DNA of 64,000 nt, from NCBI RefSeq assembly GCF_003570725.1, contig NZ_QWVS01000002.1, positions 1 through 64,000 on the forward strand, read 5' to 3'. Made by a program: the position numbers and the translations under genes. Each line of letters opens with the position of its first letter. The stretch's first letter is position 1. This document shows positions 44,287-52,517 of the stretch, one piece after another. The notes beneath the pieces are model-generated. The model searched no databases. It saw only the letters and a program-made list of their open reading frames with translations, and was not told where the DNA came from. The DNA comes from Peribacillus asahii (GTDB lineage: Bacteria; Bacillota; Bacilli; Bacillales; DSM-1321).

Positions 44287-45267
44287 TCACTCCTGCTCAG
44301 TGGTGTCAATTGCAAACTCATTCACCTCAAAATTTTGTGATATGACTTTTTGTTCAAAAAGAAAATCTACCCGTTCCTGTTGTTGTTTCACCATTCCTTC
44401 ATAATAAGGTGATATACCATAAGCTTCGTTCACAAACACATTTAACCAGACAATATGTGGAATTTTTGTTTTTTGATAGAGAAATTCTGCAAAGCTATGA
44501 ATATCCTTGTTTAATAAATCTTCATAATCATAAATGGCCAATAACAATTCATTGATAATATCTTTTCTTTCCTTTATGTTTTCCTGTGTTGTCAAATAAA
44601 CATCTTGATTGGCGGTCAGCTCTCCATCGTAAACAAGGGGATATTCTAAATGATCGAACAAACTAACATAGGGTTCTGAAACAACGACCGCATCAACCTC
44701 ACCATTTTGTAAAAGCTCCACTTCTTCAGAAGGTGAAGCTTCAATGGCTTCTAATTTATCAATCCTACTAACACCTAAAGAACTTTTTTCCAATAATTGC
44801 AGTAGAAAATACTGATCATTTGTAAAAGGCGTATAGGCGACTTTTTTTCCTACTAAATCTTTCACTCCAGTCATTTCAGCCCCTTTTAGACTGGCAATCG
44901 CCCGGCCATTTGGACTTGGAGGTTCCGTTGCTACAAACACAGGGGCATTTTTTCCCTTATGAAGAAAGGACGGATTGGCATCTCCAACCTTTCCAAAATC
45001 AATCGTCCCTTCTTCCAACGATTGATAAATTTCCACTTCATCTTGAAACTCTATCCATTCCACGGAGTACCCTTTTGGAGCAACCCTGCCCTCAACGCCC
45101 TCAATATTTTTCAATCCTATTAAAATATCATTATGAGTGTAGCCAATCCGGATTTTTTTATCTAGAGCTTGTTCACTTCCGCCAAGATTAATAAAGCCAA
45201 TTAAGACCGCTACAAAAAGAATCAACACAACAGAACTCCAAATGATTTTGCTTTTATGCTGCTTCAT
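44287..45267 (-). CDS. Sulfonate/nitrate/taurine-type ABC binding protein, signal-anchored
   Basis: This 326-aa NMT1/SsuA-like substrate-binding protein has an N-terminal hydrophobic anchor (IIWSSVVLILFVAVLIGFI), then IRIGYTHNDILIG, the EEGTIDFGKVGDANPSFLH block and TPFTNDQYFLLQLL, typical of the two-lobed aliphatic-sulfonate binding family. No lipobox Cys is present, so it is anchored by its N terminus. It overlaps the permease stop codon by 14 bp and is probably the binding protein used by SsuBC-type partners encoded just upstream. Confidence 0.85.
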   Translation of the reverse strand: MKQHKSKIIWSSVVLILFVAVLIGFINLGGSEQALDKKIRIGYTHNDILIGLKNIEGVEGRVAPKGYSVEWIEFQDEVEIYQSLEEGTIDFGKVGDANPSFLHKGKNAPVFVATEPPSPNGRAIASLKGAEMTGVKDLVGKKVAYTPFTNDQYFLLQLLEKSSLGVSRIDKLEAIEASPSEEVELLQNGEVDAVVVSEPYVSLFDHLEYPLVYDGELTANQDVYLTTQENIKERKDIINELLLAIYDYEDLLNKDIHSFAEFLYQKTKIPHIVWLNVFVNEAYGISPYYEGMVKQQQERVDFLFEQKVISQNFEVNEFAIDTTEQE

Positions 45268-46042
45268 CTCTTACTAACCCTTTTTTCCATTTAGTAAACC
45301 TGGACTCTACTAGAGCTAGAATGTAATTCAAACCTAATCCTAAAAAAGCGAGCAGAATAATGCCGGCATACATATGCGGAATTTGAAATATTTCCTGTGA
45401 GTTTAATATATAGAATCCGAGTCCTGATGCAGATCCAATCATTTCTGCTGCTACTAAAGCTGTAATACAGTAAGCTCCACCAAGTCGAATACCGGTAAAG
45501 ATTCCAGGTGCAGCGGCAGGGATTATGACTTTTCTAAAAATATAAGGCTGGGAAGCTCCCATTGAACGGGCAGAATCAATTAACAGCTTATCTACATGCT
45601 TTACCCCACTTACGGTATTTAAAAGAATCGGCCAAAACGCTGCCCAAAAGATTATCGCTGATTTGGATACTTCTCCGATTCCAAGAAACAAGATAAATAC
45701 AGGGAAAAGCGCAAAAGCAGAGATTTGCCGGAAAAGCTGTAGTAATGGATCAATAAACGCTTCAAATTTTTTAAACCAGCCCAGAATTAAACCAAGAACA
45801 ATTCCGGAAGTAATTGCGATGATTAATCCCGATAAAGAGCGCTGCAAACTGCTCGCCACATGTACCCATAGATCACCCGTAGAAATGAGTTCTTGAATAG
45901 CCACAATCACTTCTGTAGGGGGACTGAGATACGCTTTGCTGACAAGACCTAACCGCGGAAGTAACTCCCATATCAGTAAAAAGATTACGATTGCTGCACT
46001 TCGATACCAAGTTTGATATAAAATATTAGACCACTTTCTCAT
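45254..46042 (-). CDS. ABC transporter permease (SsuC/TauC type)
   Basis: This 262-aa permease has six predicted helices and the EAA loop DSARSMGASQPYIFRKVIIPAAAPGIFTGIRLG, typical of the sulfonate/taurine/nitrate branch of binding-protein-dependent permeases. It overlaps both the ATPase gene upstream (17 bp) and the binding-protein gene downstream (14 bp), so translation is coupled. Together these form a complete importer. The substrate is inferred from family and the adjacent monooxygenases. Confidence 0.9.
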   Translation of the reverse strand: MRKWSNILYQTWYRSAAIVIFLLIWELLPRLGLVSKAYLSPPTEVIVAIQELISTGDLWVHVASSLQRSLSGLIIAITSGIVLGLILGWFKKFEAFIDPLLQLFRQISAFALFPVFILFLGIGEVSKSAIIFWAAFWPILLNTVSGVKHVDKLLIDSARSMGASQPYIFRKVIIPAAAPGIFTGIRLGGAYCITALVAAEMIGSASGLGFYILNSQEIFQIPHMYAGIILLAFLGLGLNYILALVESRFTKWKKGLVRDEAA

Positions 46043-46892
46043 TGGCTATCTTTCCTTTCTGTTCCACCCTTTTTGCAGGAACCCCTTCTTGCGGTGGATT
46101 CACACCTTGCGCCTGCAACACTTCATCTTTTAATACTTCCCATGCTTCTTGACGGAGTTGGACAAATTCTTCAGAATTACGAATTTCAAACTGTCTTGGT
46201 CGTTCTAATGGAATATCGATGATTTTTTTTACTCTGCCAGGTCGTGCTGTCATAATCGCCACGCGATCCGATAAATAAATCGCTTCATCTAAGCTATGGG
46301 TAATGAAAATGATCGTTTTCTTACTTGATTCCCAAATTCTTAACAATTCTGTTTGCAGGATTTCCCTTGTCTGTGCATCTAAGGCGCCGAATGGTTCATC
46401 CATCAACAACACATCTGGATTGTATGCCAATGACCTCGCAATCGCTACCCGTTGCTTCATCCCACCTGATAATTCATGAGGGTATCGATTGGCAAATGTG
46501 TAAAGACCCACAAGGTTAATATATTCTAAAGCAATTTCTCGCCTTTCCTTCTTTAGAACTCCTCTTATTTCGAGACCTGTTTCAACATTTTCCACAACCG
46601 TAAGCCATGGAAATAATGCATATCCTTGGAAAACTACGCTATGTTTTTTATTCACTCCATTTACAGGCTGACCATCCACGATTAATTCACCACTTGTTTT
46701 TGAGGTAAGGCCGGCTAAAATGCTTAAAAAGGTTGATTTTCCACAACCGCTTGGTCCCAGGATTGAAAGAAATTCGCCTTCTTGAACTTGAAGTTGAAAA
46801 TCATCTAGAACGATTATTTGATCTTTTTTTCCATACTCATTTTGAACTGGAAATGCCTTTTTCACATTCATCGCTTGTATTTTAACAGTCAC
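46026..46892 (-). CDS. ABC transporter ATPase (SsuB/TauB type)
   Basis: This 288-aa ATPase has Walker A GPSGCGKST, the signature LSGGMKQR, Walker B LLMDEPFGALD and the H-loop FITHSLDEA, all intact. The SsuB/TauB-type subfamily is inferred from the paired permease. GTG 46892 is chosen as start because AAAGGAG precedes it at normal spacing; the longer open frame upstream has no ribosome site. It follows the lipoprotein gene by 90 bp and starts the transporter core of the operon. Confidence 0.92.
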   Translation of the reverse strand: MTVKIQAMNVKKAFPVQNEYGKKDQIIVLDDFQLQVQEGEFLSILGPSGCGKSTFLSILAGLTSKTSGELIVDGQPVNGVNKKHSVVFQGYALFPWLTVVENVETGLEIRGVLKKERREIALEYINLVGLYTFANRYPHELSGGMKQRVAIARSLAYNPDVLLMDEPFGALDAQTREILQTELLRIWESSKKTIIFITHSLDEAIYLSDRVAIMTARPGRVKKIIDIPLERPRQFEIRNSEEFVQLRQEAWEVLKDEVLQAQGVNPPQEGVPAKRVEQKGKIANEKVV

Positions 46893-46982
46893 TTTAGCTC
46901 CACTCCTTTTTTCCACCAAAATAATACATCTGGAATCAAGCAGATTCTCCACCTATTTGATTCCAGATATGTTTTTTATCTC

Positions 46983-47996
46983 TTATTTACTAGCTGTTTT
47001 TCCATTAGCAAAGGGATTAAATTCATTAGTATAAACATCTTTTACATCGACAGAACCTTCCTTAAGTTTCCCTTCATCCTCAAGGATGTCGATATAGTAT
47101 TGGATGGGTTCTTCTTCTATCACAAGATCTTTAACATACGCATATCGTTCTACATTTTCAATATCCATCCCAAGTCTTTCAGCAATGATTTTACGGGCTT
47201 CATCTGGATTTTCATTTACCCAGTTTGCAGCTTTCGTTATCGCTGTTACAACGTCTTCAACGGCTTCAGGATGATTTCTCGCAAATTCACCGTTTACACT
47301 ATATGGAGCCATTCCACCTAATCCTTTGTCTAAATCATAATCAGACCATAAAGCTGTTAGTTCCGGATTATTCGAAGCTCTGCCGGAGTGTGGCGGATGA
47401 ATGATAGCTAAATCTACGTCACCTTGTTCTACCGTTTGCTCCCCTTTATCATCAGGAACAACCACCCATTCAATCGTATCCACATCAACACCTTGCTCCC
47501 GTAACCATTTCTTCGTCACGAACTCAGCGCATGCTCCAAAACTATTAAAACCAATTGTTTCCCCCTCTAAATCTTTTGCTTCTTTAATTCCAGAATCCTT
47601 ACGGACAAAGTATTTCATATGTGGGGCATCTTCTAATGTTAATCCACCTGCAGATACTACTTTAATATCCGCACCACTTGCAATCGCTGAAATGACTAAT
47701 GGAACCATTCTGGAACCAAAGTCAATATCACCCGTTCCAACGAGTGGAATAATTTGAGGAGCAGCAACTTTTCCTACATATTGTGGACGAGTATTCGTTC
47801 CTTCAAAATAACCCAATTGATCAGCAAGATAGATTAAATCAAAGGATGGGTTATCTGGATATTTAAAATAAACGATTTCTTCTCCATTACTACCAGTCTC
47901 TTTACTTGTTTTATCACCGGTAGAGCAAGCGGTTAATAATAGTACTCCTGATAAAAGAATGGCTGTAGCTGCTTTCTTGAAAACAGTAAGTTTCAT
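46983..47996 (-). CDS. Sulfonate-type ABC binding lipoprotein
   Basis: This 337-aa lipoprotein has a signal ending in lipobox LLTAC, then a PBP2 domain with PDNPSFDLIYLADQLGYFEG, the IIPLVGTGDIDFGSRM block, and GFNSFGACAEFVTKKWLREQGVD. It belongs to the NMT1/SsuA-like group binding sulfonates, sulfate esters or thiamine precursors. The second ATG is used because AAGGAG has spacing nine to it. Together with the 44287 gene this gives the operon two binding proteins for one permease-ATPase pair, which could widen its substrate range. Confidence 0.88.
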   Translation of the reverse strand: MKLTVFKKAATAILLSGVLLLTACSTGDKTSKETGSNGEEIVYFKYPDNPSFDLIYLADQLGYFEGTNTRPQYVGKVAAPQIIPLVGTGDIDFGSRMVPLVISAIASGADIKVVSAGGLTLEDAPHMKYFVRKDSGIKEAKDLEGETIGFNSFGACAEFVTKKWLREQGVDVDTIEWVVVPDDKGEQTVEQGDVDLAIIHPPHSGRASNNPELTALWSDYDLDKGLGGMAPYSVNGEFARNHPEAVEDVVTAITKAANWVNENPDEARKIIAERLGMDIENVERYAYVKDLVIEEEPIQYYIDILEDEGKLKEGSVDVKDVYTNEFNPFANGKTASK

Positions 47997-48018
47997 ATTA
48001 CTCATCTCCTTTTTACGT

Positions 48019-49335
48019 CTATTTAGGTAAAGCTGAAAATAACTTCTCTGTCTTATGAAAATCCCAGAAATCCTTTAACCGATTTTTAAGAAAATCGGTT
48101 GAATAGGCTTGGTAATAGTTCGCCCAAGCATATTCGGAATCACCAGCATGAAACGATTGATATTGTTGTCTGCTTAATGCAGCAGGTGAAGCGATATAAT
48201 CGGAAATCAAGGAATAAAGCTTCTTTGAATCATTATGGGTCTCATCCCCGTAATAGTTCTGTAAATAAAGTTCACCGCTGACCCGTTGTAGGATTTCGAT
48301 CGCTCTTTTATAAAAAGAAATCCCTTGATATTTAGCGGTTTGAAGTGCCTGCTGATGCGGCACAACACCACCGCTATGTTGTTCAGCCTTGATCTCTGAA
48401 AGATGTAAATAGGCTTTCAATATGTCTAATTGTTGCAACAGTTCTCCCAGAACTTCTTGAATATGTAGTTTTCCACTTTCCCCTGTTTCTTTCACCACAT
48501 AAAAGGCAAGACTCGTTAGCCATTCTAATTGATGATAAAAACTAGATACCCGTTGATAATCTGGATAAGTTGTGACATGATCAGAATCAAAAAGAGAGGT
48601 CATATACTCCAATTTTTCTTGAACCAACACGGTATTCCAAGGAATACAAACGTTCTTGAAATGTACGACTACTCCAGAATCCAAGTCTCCTGATTGAACA
48701 TGCAAGGACACTCCGTCACGATTCAATGGTACTGTAAAAAGAAGCTCTTGATCTTGATGAGAAGCAAATGTCAATAATTCATGAACGACCAATGAATCAC
48801 TCGGAAATTTTTGTATTCCATCAATAAAAATGCTGTCCTCTGTTTGCCTTGTCACCTTAAGAGTAGAACGTTGAATCCTTTCGGGCGATCCCAACAATCG
48901 ATAAGGCATGGTGACCAATCTTTTTTCTTGTTTAAGTCTTTGTACTAGCAGATTAATAGATTCCGAAAATTCTGTAAAAGGAGGTTGCAAGTGATTTCTG
49001 TTAAAATACCATCCTTGTAGAATAGCATGAGTGATATCAGTCCACCCTTCTGAAAAGAAAGGACCTTCTGGAAACCAATAAGATAAATGAAACTTTTGGT
49101 TCTCTAATTCCAAAGTCGTTTTTGGAACAGATAAGGGTGAATAATGAAAGTTTTCATGACCATTGAAAGGGACAGAATCTACATTCCATCTTTCATCCAA
49201 AAACTTAGAAATGGCATGCACTTCAAAAGTTGTTGAGGTTAAATAAGAGAATAAATCTACTTTTTCTTCTCCTACCCATACTTGTCGTCCATCCTGAATC
49301 TTCACTAAATAAGAACCTTCTTGGCCTTTACTCAT
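48019..49335 (-). CDS. HpaB-like monooxygenase, second and divergent copy
   Basis: This 438-aa protein is a shorter, divergent relative of the 42845 gene: it shares the opening YLVKIQDGRQVWVGEEKVDLF, the beta domain with VVHFKNVCIPWNTVLVQ, and the C-terminal four-helix bundle ending RQQYQSFHAGDSEYAWANYYQ. It is an acyl-CoA dehydrogenase-fold monooxygenase of unknown substrate. Loss of some FAD-site blocks relative to the first copy leaves open whether it is catalytic or a partner subunit. It is the first gene of the operon, directly after tandem leader elements. ATG 49335 has AGGAGGG five bases upstream. Confidence 0.75.
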   Translation of the reverse strand: MSKGQEGSYLVKIQDGRQVWVGEEKVDLFSYLTSTTFEVHAISKFLDERWNVDSVPFNGHENFHYSPLSVPKTTLELENQKFHLSYWFPEGPFFSEGWTDITHAILQGWYFNRNHLQPPFTEFSESINLLVQRLKQEKRLVTMPYRLLGSPERIQRSTLKVTRQTEDSIFIDGIQKFPSDSLVVHELLTFASHQDQELLFTVPLNRDGVSLHVQSGDLDSGVVVHFKNVCIPWNTVLVQEKLEYMTSLFDSDHVTTYPDYQRVSSFYHQLEWLTSLAFYVVKETGESGKLHIQEVLGELLQQLDILKAYLHLSEIKAEQHSGGVVPHQQALQTAKYQGISFYKRAIEILQRVSGELYLQNYYGDETHNDSKKLYSLISDYIASPAALSRQQYQSFHAGDSEYAWANYYQAYSTDFLKNRLKDFWDFHKTEKLFSALPK

Positions 49336-49356
49336 AACATCCCTCCTTCTCAATAG

Positions 49357-49420
49357 AAAAGGTCTTTATGCCAAGGATTCATTTCCTTAACGATAAAGAC
49401 CTCCAGTTGTCTGGTTGGTT
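49357..49420 (-). promoter_or_regulatory. Leader element A2: small hairpin plus terminator
   Basis: Minus strand: ACCAGACAACTGGAG (49415-49401), CCAG/CTGG hairpin with loop ACAA, followed by a ten-base-pair stem AGGTCTTTAT/ATAAAGACCT with an inner AAGGA/TCCTT hairpin (49402-49360) and TTTTC. It ends about 20 nt before the operon's first ATG. Second of two tandem copies. Confidence 0.65.
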
Positions 49421-49433
49421 TGAATTAGACCGC

Positions 49434-49495
49434 AAAATAAAAACCGGAGAATCCCCTTCATTCACAAAAGAAGAATCTCCGGTTGTCCGGTCGTT
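49434..49495 (-). promoter_or_regulatory. Leader element A1: small hairpin overlapping a terminator
   Basis: Minus strand: ACCGGACAACCGGAG (49491-49477), CCGG/CCGG hairpin with loop ACAA. Its 3' CCGG is also the base of the terminator stem CCGGAGA/TCTCCGG (49482-49444), followed by TTTTTATTTT. The two foldings exclude each other, as expected of an attenuator. First of two tandem copies. Confidence 0.65.
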
Positions 49496-49543
49496 TATTG
49501 AACCAATTTATCCTATTGAATTAATATGATTTATATGTTGTTT

Positions 49544-49572
49544 ATTCTACAAACATTACTGCTGAAAGTCAA
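49544..49572 (-). promoter_or_regulatory. Sigma-A promoter of the organosulfur operon
   Basis: TTGACT (49567-49572), 17-bp spacer, TAGAAT (49544-49549) on the minus strand. The start site would be near 49537, leaving about 45 nt before element A1 and about 200 nt before the first gene. Confidence 0.7.
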
Positions 49573-49714
49573 CGATAATTTTAATATTTTTAAAATTCTG
49601 ACGTAAATACTTTTTTAGAATCTTGTTAAAAATCACCCGATACAATGAATGGTTCTGATGCAAAGATGATTTCAAAAAAAACATAGGACATGAATTTCCT
49701 ACCAACTTTACAGA
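49573..49714. other. Intergenic, no gene
   Basis: AT-rich sequence between the operon promoter and the IS6 remnant. No motif is recognised. Confidence 0.3.
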
Positions 49715-49864
49715 TTATAATGCGATGCTAAATAGTTTATCAATGAATTCCTTTCGATTTTGAGCAGACTTCACCCCTTGGTGAACTTGCCCTTTTTTCA
49801 TCGTATGCAGGGCTTTAATACCACGTACTATTGAAGTAGCAGTTTCTTATAAACTGTATCTACG
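49715..49864 (-). pseudogene. IS6-family transposase, C-terminal remnant
   Basis: The minus strand reads TATSIVRGIKALHTMKKGQV, then GVKSAQNRKEFIDKLFSIAL and a stop. This matches the end of IS6-type (IS240/IS26-like) transposases, whose tails run ...RTIKGIEAMHM..KGQV...LF.IA. A stop interrupts the frame just upstream (near 49847) and the DDE core is absent. No terminal inverted repeats are identified. It is a dead trace of an insertion between the sulfur and oxoprolinase operons. Confidence 0.65.
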
Positions 49865-49878
49865 CTGGACACGCGGCA

Positions 49879-49910
49879 AAAAAGAAAGCACTCCTGGAGT
49901 ACTTTCTTTT
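49879..49910 (-). terminator. Terminator of the oxoprolinase operon
   Basis: AAAAGAAAG.ACT and AGTACTTTCTTTT arms around CCTGG with six T on the minus strand. The stem overlaps the pxpC stop codon. Confidence 0.75.
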
Positions 49911-50886
49911 ACTGTAAAGCCAATGATAGCGCAACCTTCAATTGTTTTACCTTCTGTTCTTTTTGAATGTACAACTGCTCGGCTTCTTTTAATGTAACTT
50001 GTGAAAATTGAATAGATTCTCCAGGTTTCAACTGCCCGATTAATGATAAATCTGTCGTAATTACTTGAGCAATTTTAGGATACCCTCCCGTAGTTTGGCG
50101 ATCTGCAAGTAGAACGATAGGATTTCCATCTGGAGGGACTTGAATAGAACCATTCGATACAGCTTCAGACAAGATATCACGTTTATGCTGTAGTTCCAAT
50201 GCAGGACCTGATATTCTATATCCCATACGATCTGATTGACTTGAAACTTTAAACAAACTGTCTACAAACTGAAGTTTACTTGAATTTGTAAAATATTCGT
50301 ACTGGCTTCCAGCGAGAAAACGAATAACTGGGATGCGACTCGGCAAAAACTCTTTTGCATGAACAAACCACTTTGCAGCAATAAAACTTTCCGTCCACTC
50401 ATGCTTTAGTATGGTAGAATGTCCATTAAAAGGAACAACATCATCTACTTGTAGAGCTCTTCCTTCATAGCCCCCCATTTGGCCTCTTAAATACGTACTT
50501 TTACTACCCAGCACTTCCGAAATAGCATACCCTCCCGCAACAGACAAATAAGCACGGCATCCTGATTTACATCGTCCAAATCGAAGAATAGCTCCTTTTT
50601 TTACATAAACAGGTCTCCACATTGGAAGCGTTCGATCATCAATGGTAGGTGATAAATCCCCGCCTGTAATCGCGATTACACAGTCTTCTTCTACTTCAAA
50701 AGTCGGACCCATTAGTGTCACTTCAAGGGCTGCTTCTCCCTCTTGATTACCAACTAACAAATTTGCAATGCGTAAGGAATATGTATCCATTGCCCCGCTT
50801 ACAATCACACCGTGTTTTTGAAACCCTCTTCTGCCAAGATCTTGAATCGTTGTTAATAATCCCGGTTTGATAACGCGTAGGCTCAC
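49909..50886 (-). CDS. pxpC: 5-oxoprolinase subunit C (KipA/YbgK family)
   Basis: This 325-aa protein has the carboxyltransferase-like KipA/PxpC domain: PGLLTTIQDLGRRGFQKHGVI at the start, AALEVTLMGPTFEV, and IVLLADRQTTGGYPKIAQVI near residue 260. With PxpA and PxpB it forms the prokaryotic ATP-dependent 5-oxoprolinase that opens pyroglutamate to glutamate. The GTG start overlaps the pxpB stop by four bases, so the two are coupled. In B. subtilis the gene is called kipA, beside the sporulation kinase inhibitor kipI. Confidence 0.92.
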   Translation of the reverse strand: MSLRVIKPGLLTTIQDLGRRGFQKHGVIVSGAMDTYSLRIANLLVGNQEGEAALEVTLMGPTFEVEEDCVIAITGGDLSPTIDDRTLPMWRPVYVKKGAILRFGRCKSGCRAYLSVAGGYAISEVLGSKSTYLRGQMGGYEGRALQVDDVVPFNGHSTILKHEWTESFIAAKWFVHAKEFLPSRIPVIRFLAGSQYEYFTNSSKLQFVDSLFKVSSQSDRMGYRISGPALELQHKRDILSEAVSNGSIQVPPDGNPIVLLADRQTTGGYPKIAQVITTDLSLIGQLKPGESIQFSQVTLKEAEQLYIQKEQKVKQLKVALSLALQ

Positions 50887-51629
50887 CGTCTCTCCTCCTT
50901 CATTTCTTTGTACTCTTCATAAGAAATTGGGTAAAATTTCACAATATCTCCTGCTTGTAATAAACTAGGGGGATTCTCGTTCGGTAAAAATAATGTTTGC
51001 GGAGTTTGTCCAATTAATTGCCATCCACCAGGCGTTGAAATAGGATAAACTCCCGTTTGCATGCCAGCAATTCCAACGGCTCCTGCTGGTATCGTTGTTC
51101 TTGGTGAAGAGCGTCTAGGCGTGGCAATCTTTTCTGATAATCCTCCCAAAAATGGAAACCCTGGTGCAAACCCAATCATATAAACTAAATACTCACCGCT
51201 TGAATGAATACGAATAACTTCATCAGTTGTTAAATCATTATAGCGAGCTACATGTTCCAAATCTGGCCCATACTCGTCTCCATAGCATACTGGGATGGAC
51301 ACCGTTCGATGGGTCATCTTTTTATTCGTCTCTATCTGCTGTAACTTCTTTTTAATATTTGAACAAACTACCTCATAAGGAGAGATTCCAGCTTCTTTAT
51401 GTTTTTGTTCATTAAAAACAACAAGAGGGTCATAAAAAACAGTTAAATTAGTATAAGCAGGCACGCATTCTACAAATCCAACAAACGGTTCATGTTCTAG
51501 TAACTCCATAAATATTTTTATTTTTTTGTGAATATCATATTGTATTTCATTCCCAAATGTAACGACTACCGCGGAATCGCCTAATGGAGATAGTGCAAAG
51601 CTAGTTGTATTCAAAAGCTTCTCCGACAT
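50883..51629 (-). CDS. pxpB: 5-oxoprolinase subunit B (KipI family)
   Basis: This 248-aa protein has the KipI/PxpB pattern: LSPLGDSAVVVTFG near the N terminus, VSIPVCYGDEYGPDL, YLVYMIGFAPGFPFLGGL with the conserved histidine region replaced by the usual GFAPGF loop, and TPGGWQLIGQTP near the end. It works with PxpC and PxpA in 5-oxoproline hydrolysis. B. subtilis KipI also inhibits the sporulation kinase KinA, and a similar link is possible here but not shown. Confidence 0.92.
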   Translation of the reverse strand: MSEKLLNTTSFALSPLGDSAVVVTFGNEIQYDIHKKIKIFMELLEHEPFVGFVECVPAYTNLTVFYDPLVVFNEQKHKEAGISPYEVVCSNIKKKLQQIETNKKMTHRTVSIPVCYGDEYGPDLEHVARYNDLTTDEVIRIHSSGEYLVYMIGFAPGFPFLGGLSEKIATPRRSSPRTTIPAGAVGIAGMQTGVYPISTPGGWQLIGQTPQTLFLPNENPPSLLQAGDIVKFYPISYEEYKEMKEERR

Positions 51630-51651
51630 AGAACTCCTCTCTTTCTATTGG

Positions 51652-52443
51652 TTATAAAACCCCTAGTTTTTCATCACGAATATCTGTAATAAACATATGT
51701 CCTGGTGCATGAGTAATCATAATCGCAGGTTTTGTTTCCATTGCGATTGATTGAGGAGTTACGCCACAAGCCCAAAATACTGGTACTTCTCCTTCACGAA
51801 CTGTTACTGCATCTCCAAAATCAGGCTGATGTATGTCAGCCACACCAATTACACTAGGATCTCCAATATGAATCGGTGCACCGTGAACAGCCGGAAAACG
51901 AGAAGTAACTTGCGCTGCTCTTACAACATCTTTTTGAGGAATCGGTCTCATGCTCGCAACCATTTTCCCATGAAATATTCCTGCTTCTACACATGAAATG
52001 TTCGTTTTATACATAGGAACATTACAATTCTCTTCAATATGTCGGACGGAAATATCATTATTTAATAGTGCATGTTCAAAGGTAAAACTGCAGCCAATTA
52101 AAAATCCCACCATATCATCTTCCCAATAATCTGTAATATCCGTTACTTCCTCCACTAATTCACCATACTTATAAATTCGATACTTTGGAATATCTTTACG
52201 TATATCACCAGATGGAGCAGCAAATTTAGGAATCGGGGAACCAATTTCCGTTACATCAAGAAGAGGACAAGCTTTAGCATTACGCTGACAAAATAGTAAA
52301 AAATCAAAAGCATGCTCTTTTTTCAAAATAGCTAAGTTTGCTTGAGCGTACCCACCTGCCATTCCTGCAGTTGGTCTAATCAATTGGTTATCACGAATTA
52401 GGGCACGAAGTTCAGCCGGCGTTGCTTGTGCAAGATTTATCAT
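51652..52443 (-). CDS. ycsI: Putative hydro-lyase YcsI (DUF1445)
   Basis: This 263-aa protein matches the DUF1445/YcsI family: LRALIRDNQLIRPTAGMAGGYAQANLAIL at the start, FLLFCQRNAKACPLLDVTEIG, and GCSFTFEHALL in the middle. The family is classed as a putative hydro-lyase related to D-glutamate cyclase, which makes 5-oxo-D-proline. That fits its place in an oxoproline-degrading operon: it may feed or detoxify D-glutamate. The spacing to pxpB is 22 bp. Confidence 0.9.
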   Translation of the reverse strand: MINLAQATPAELRALIRDNQLIRPTAGMAGGYAQANLAILKKEHAFDFLLFCQRNAKACPLLDVTEIGSPIPKFAAPSGDIRKDIPKYRIYKYGELVEEVTDITDYWEDDMVGFLIGCSFTFEHALLNNDISVRHIEENCNVPMYKTNISCVEAGIFHGKMVASMRPIPQKDVVRAAQVTSRFPAVHGAPIHIGDPSVIGVADIHQPDFGDAVTVREGEVPVFWACGVTPQSIAMETKPAIMITHAPGHMFITDIRDEKLGVL

Positions 52444-52517
52444 ATTATCCCTCTCCTATAAGTAACTGACAGTCTGAAAGAACTGCCAGTCGTATTTATT
52501 CAATCTATCTAATCGTC

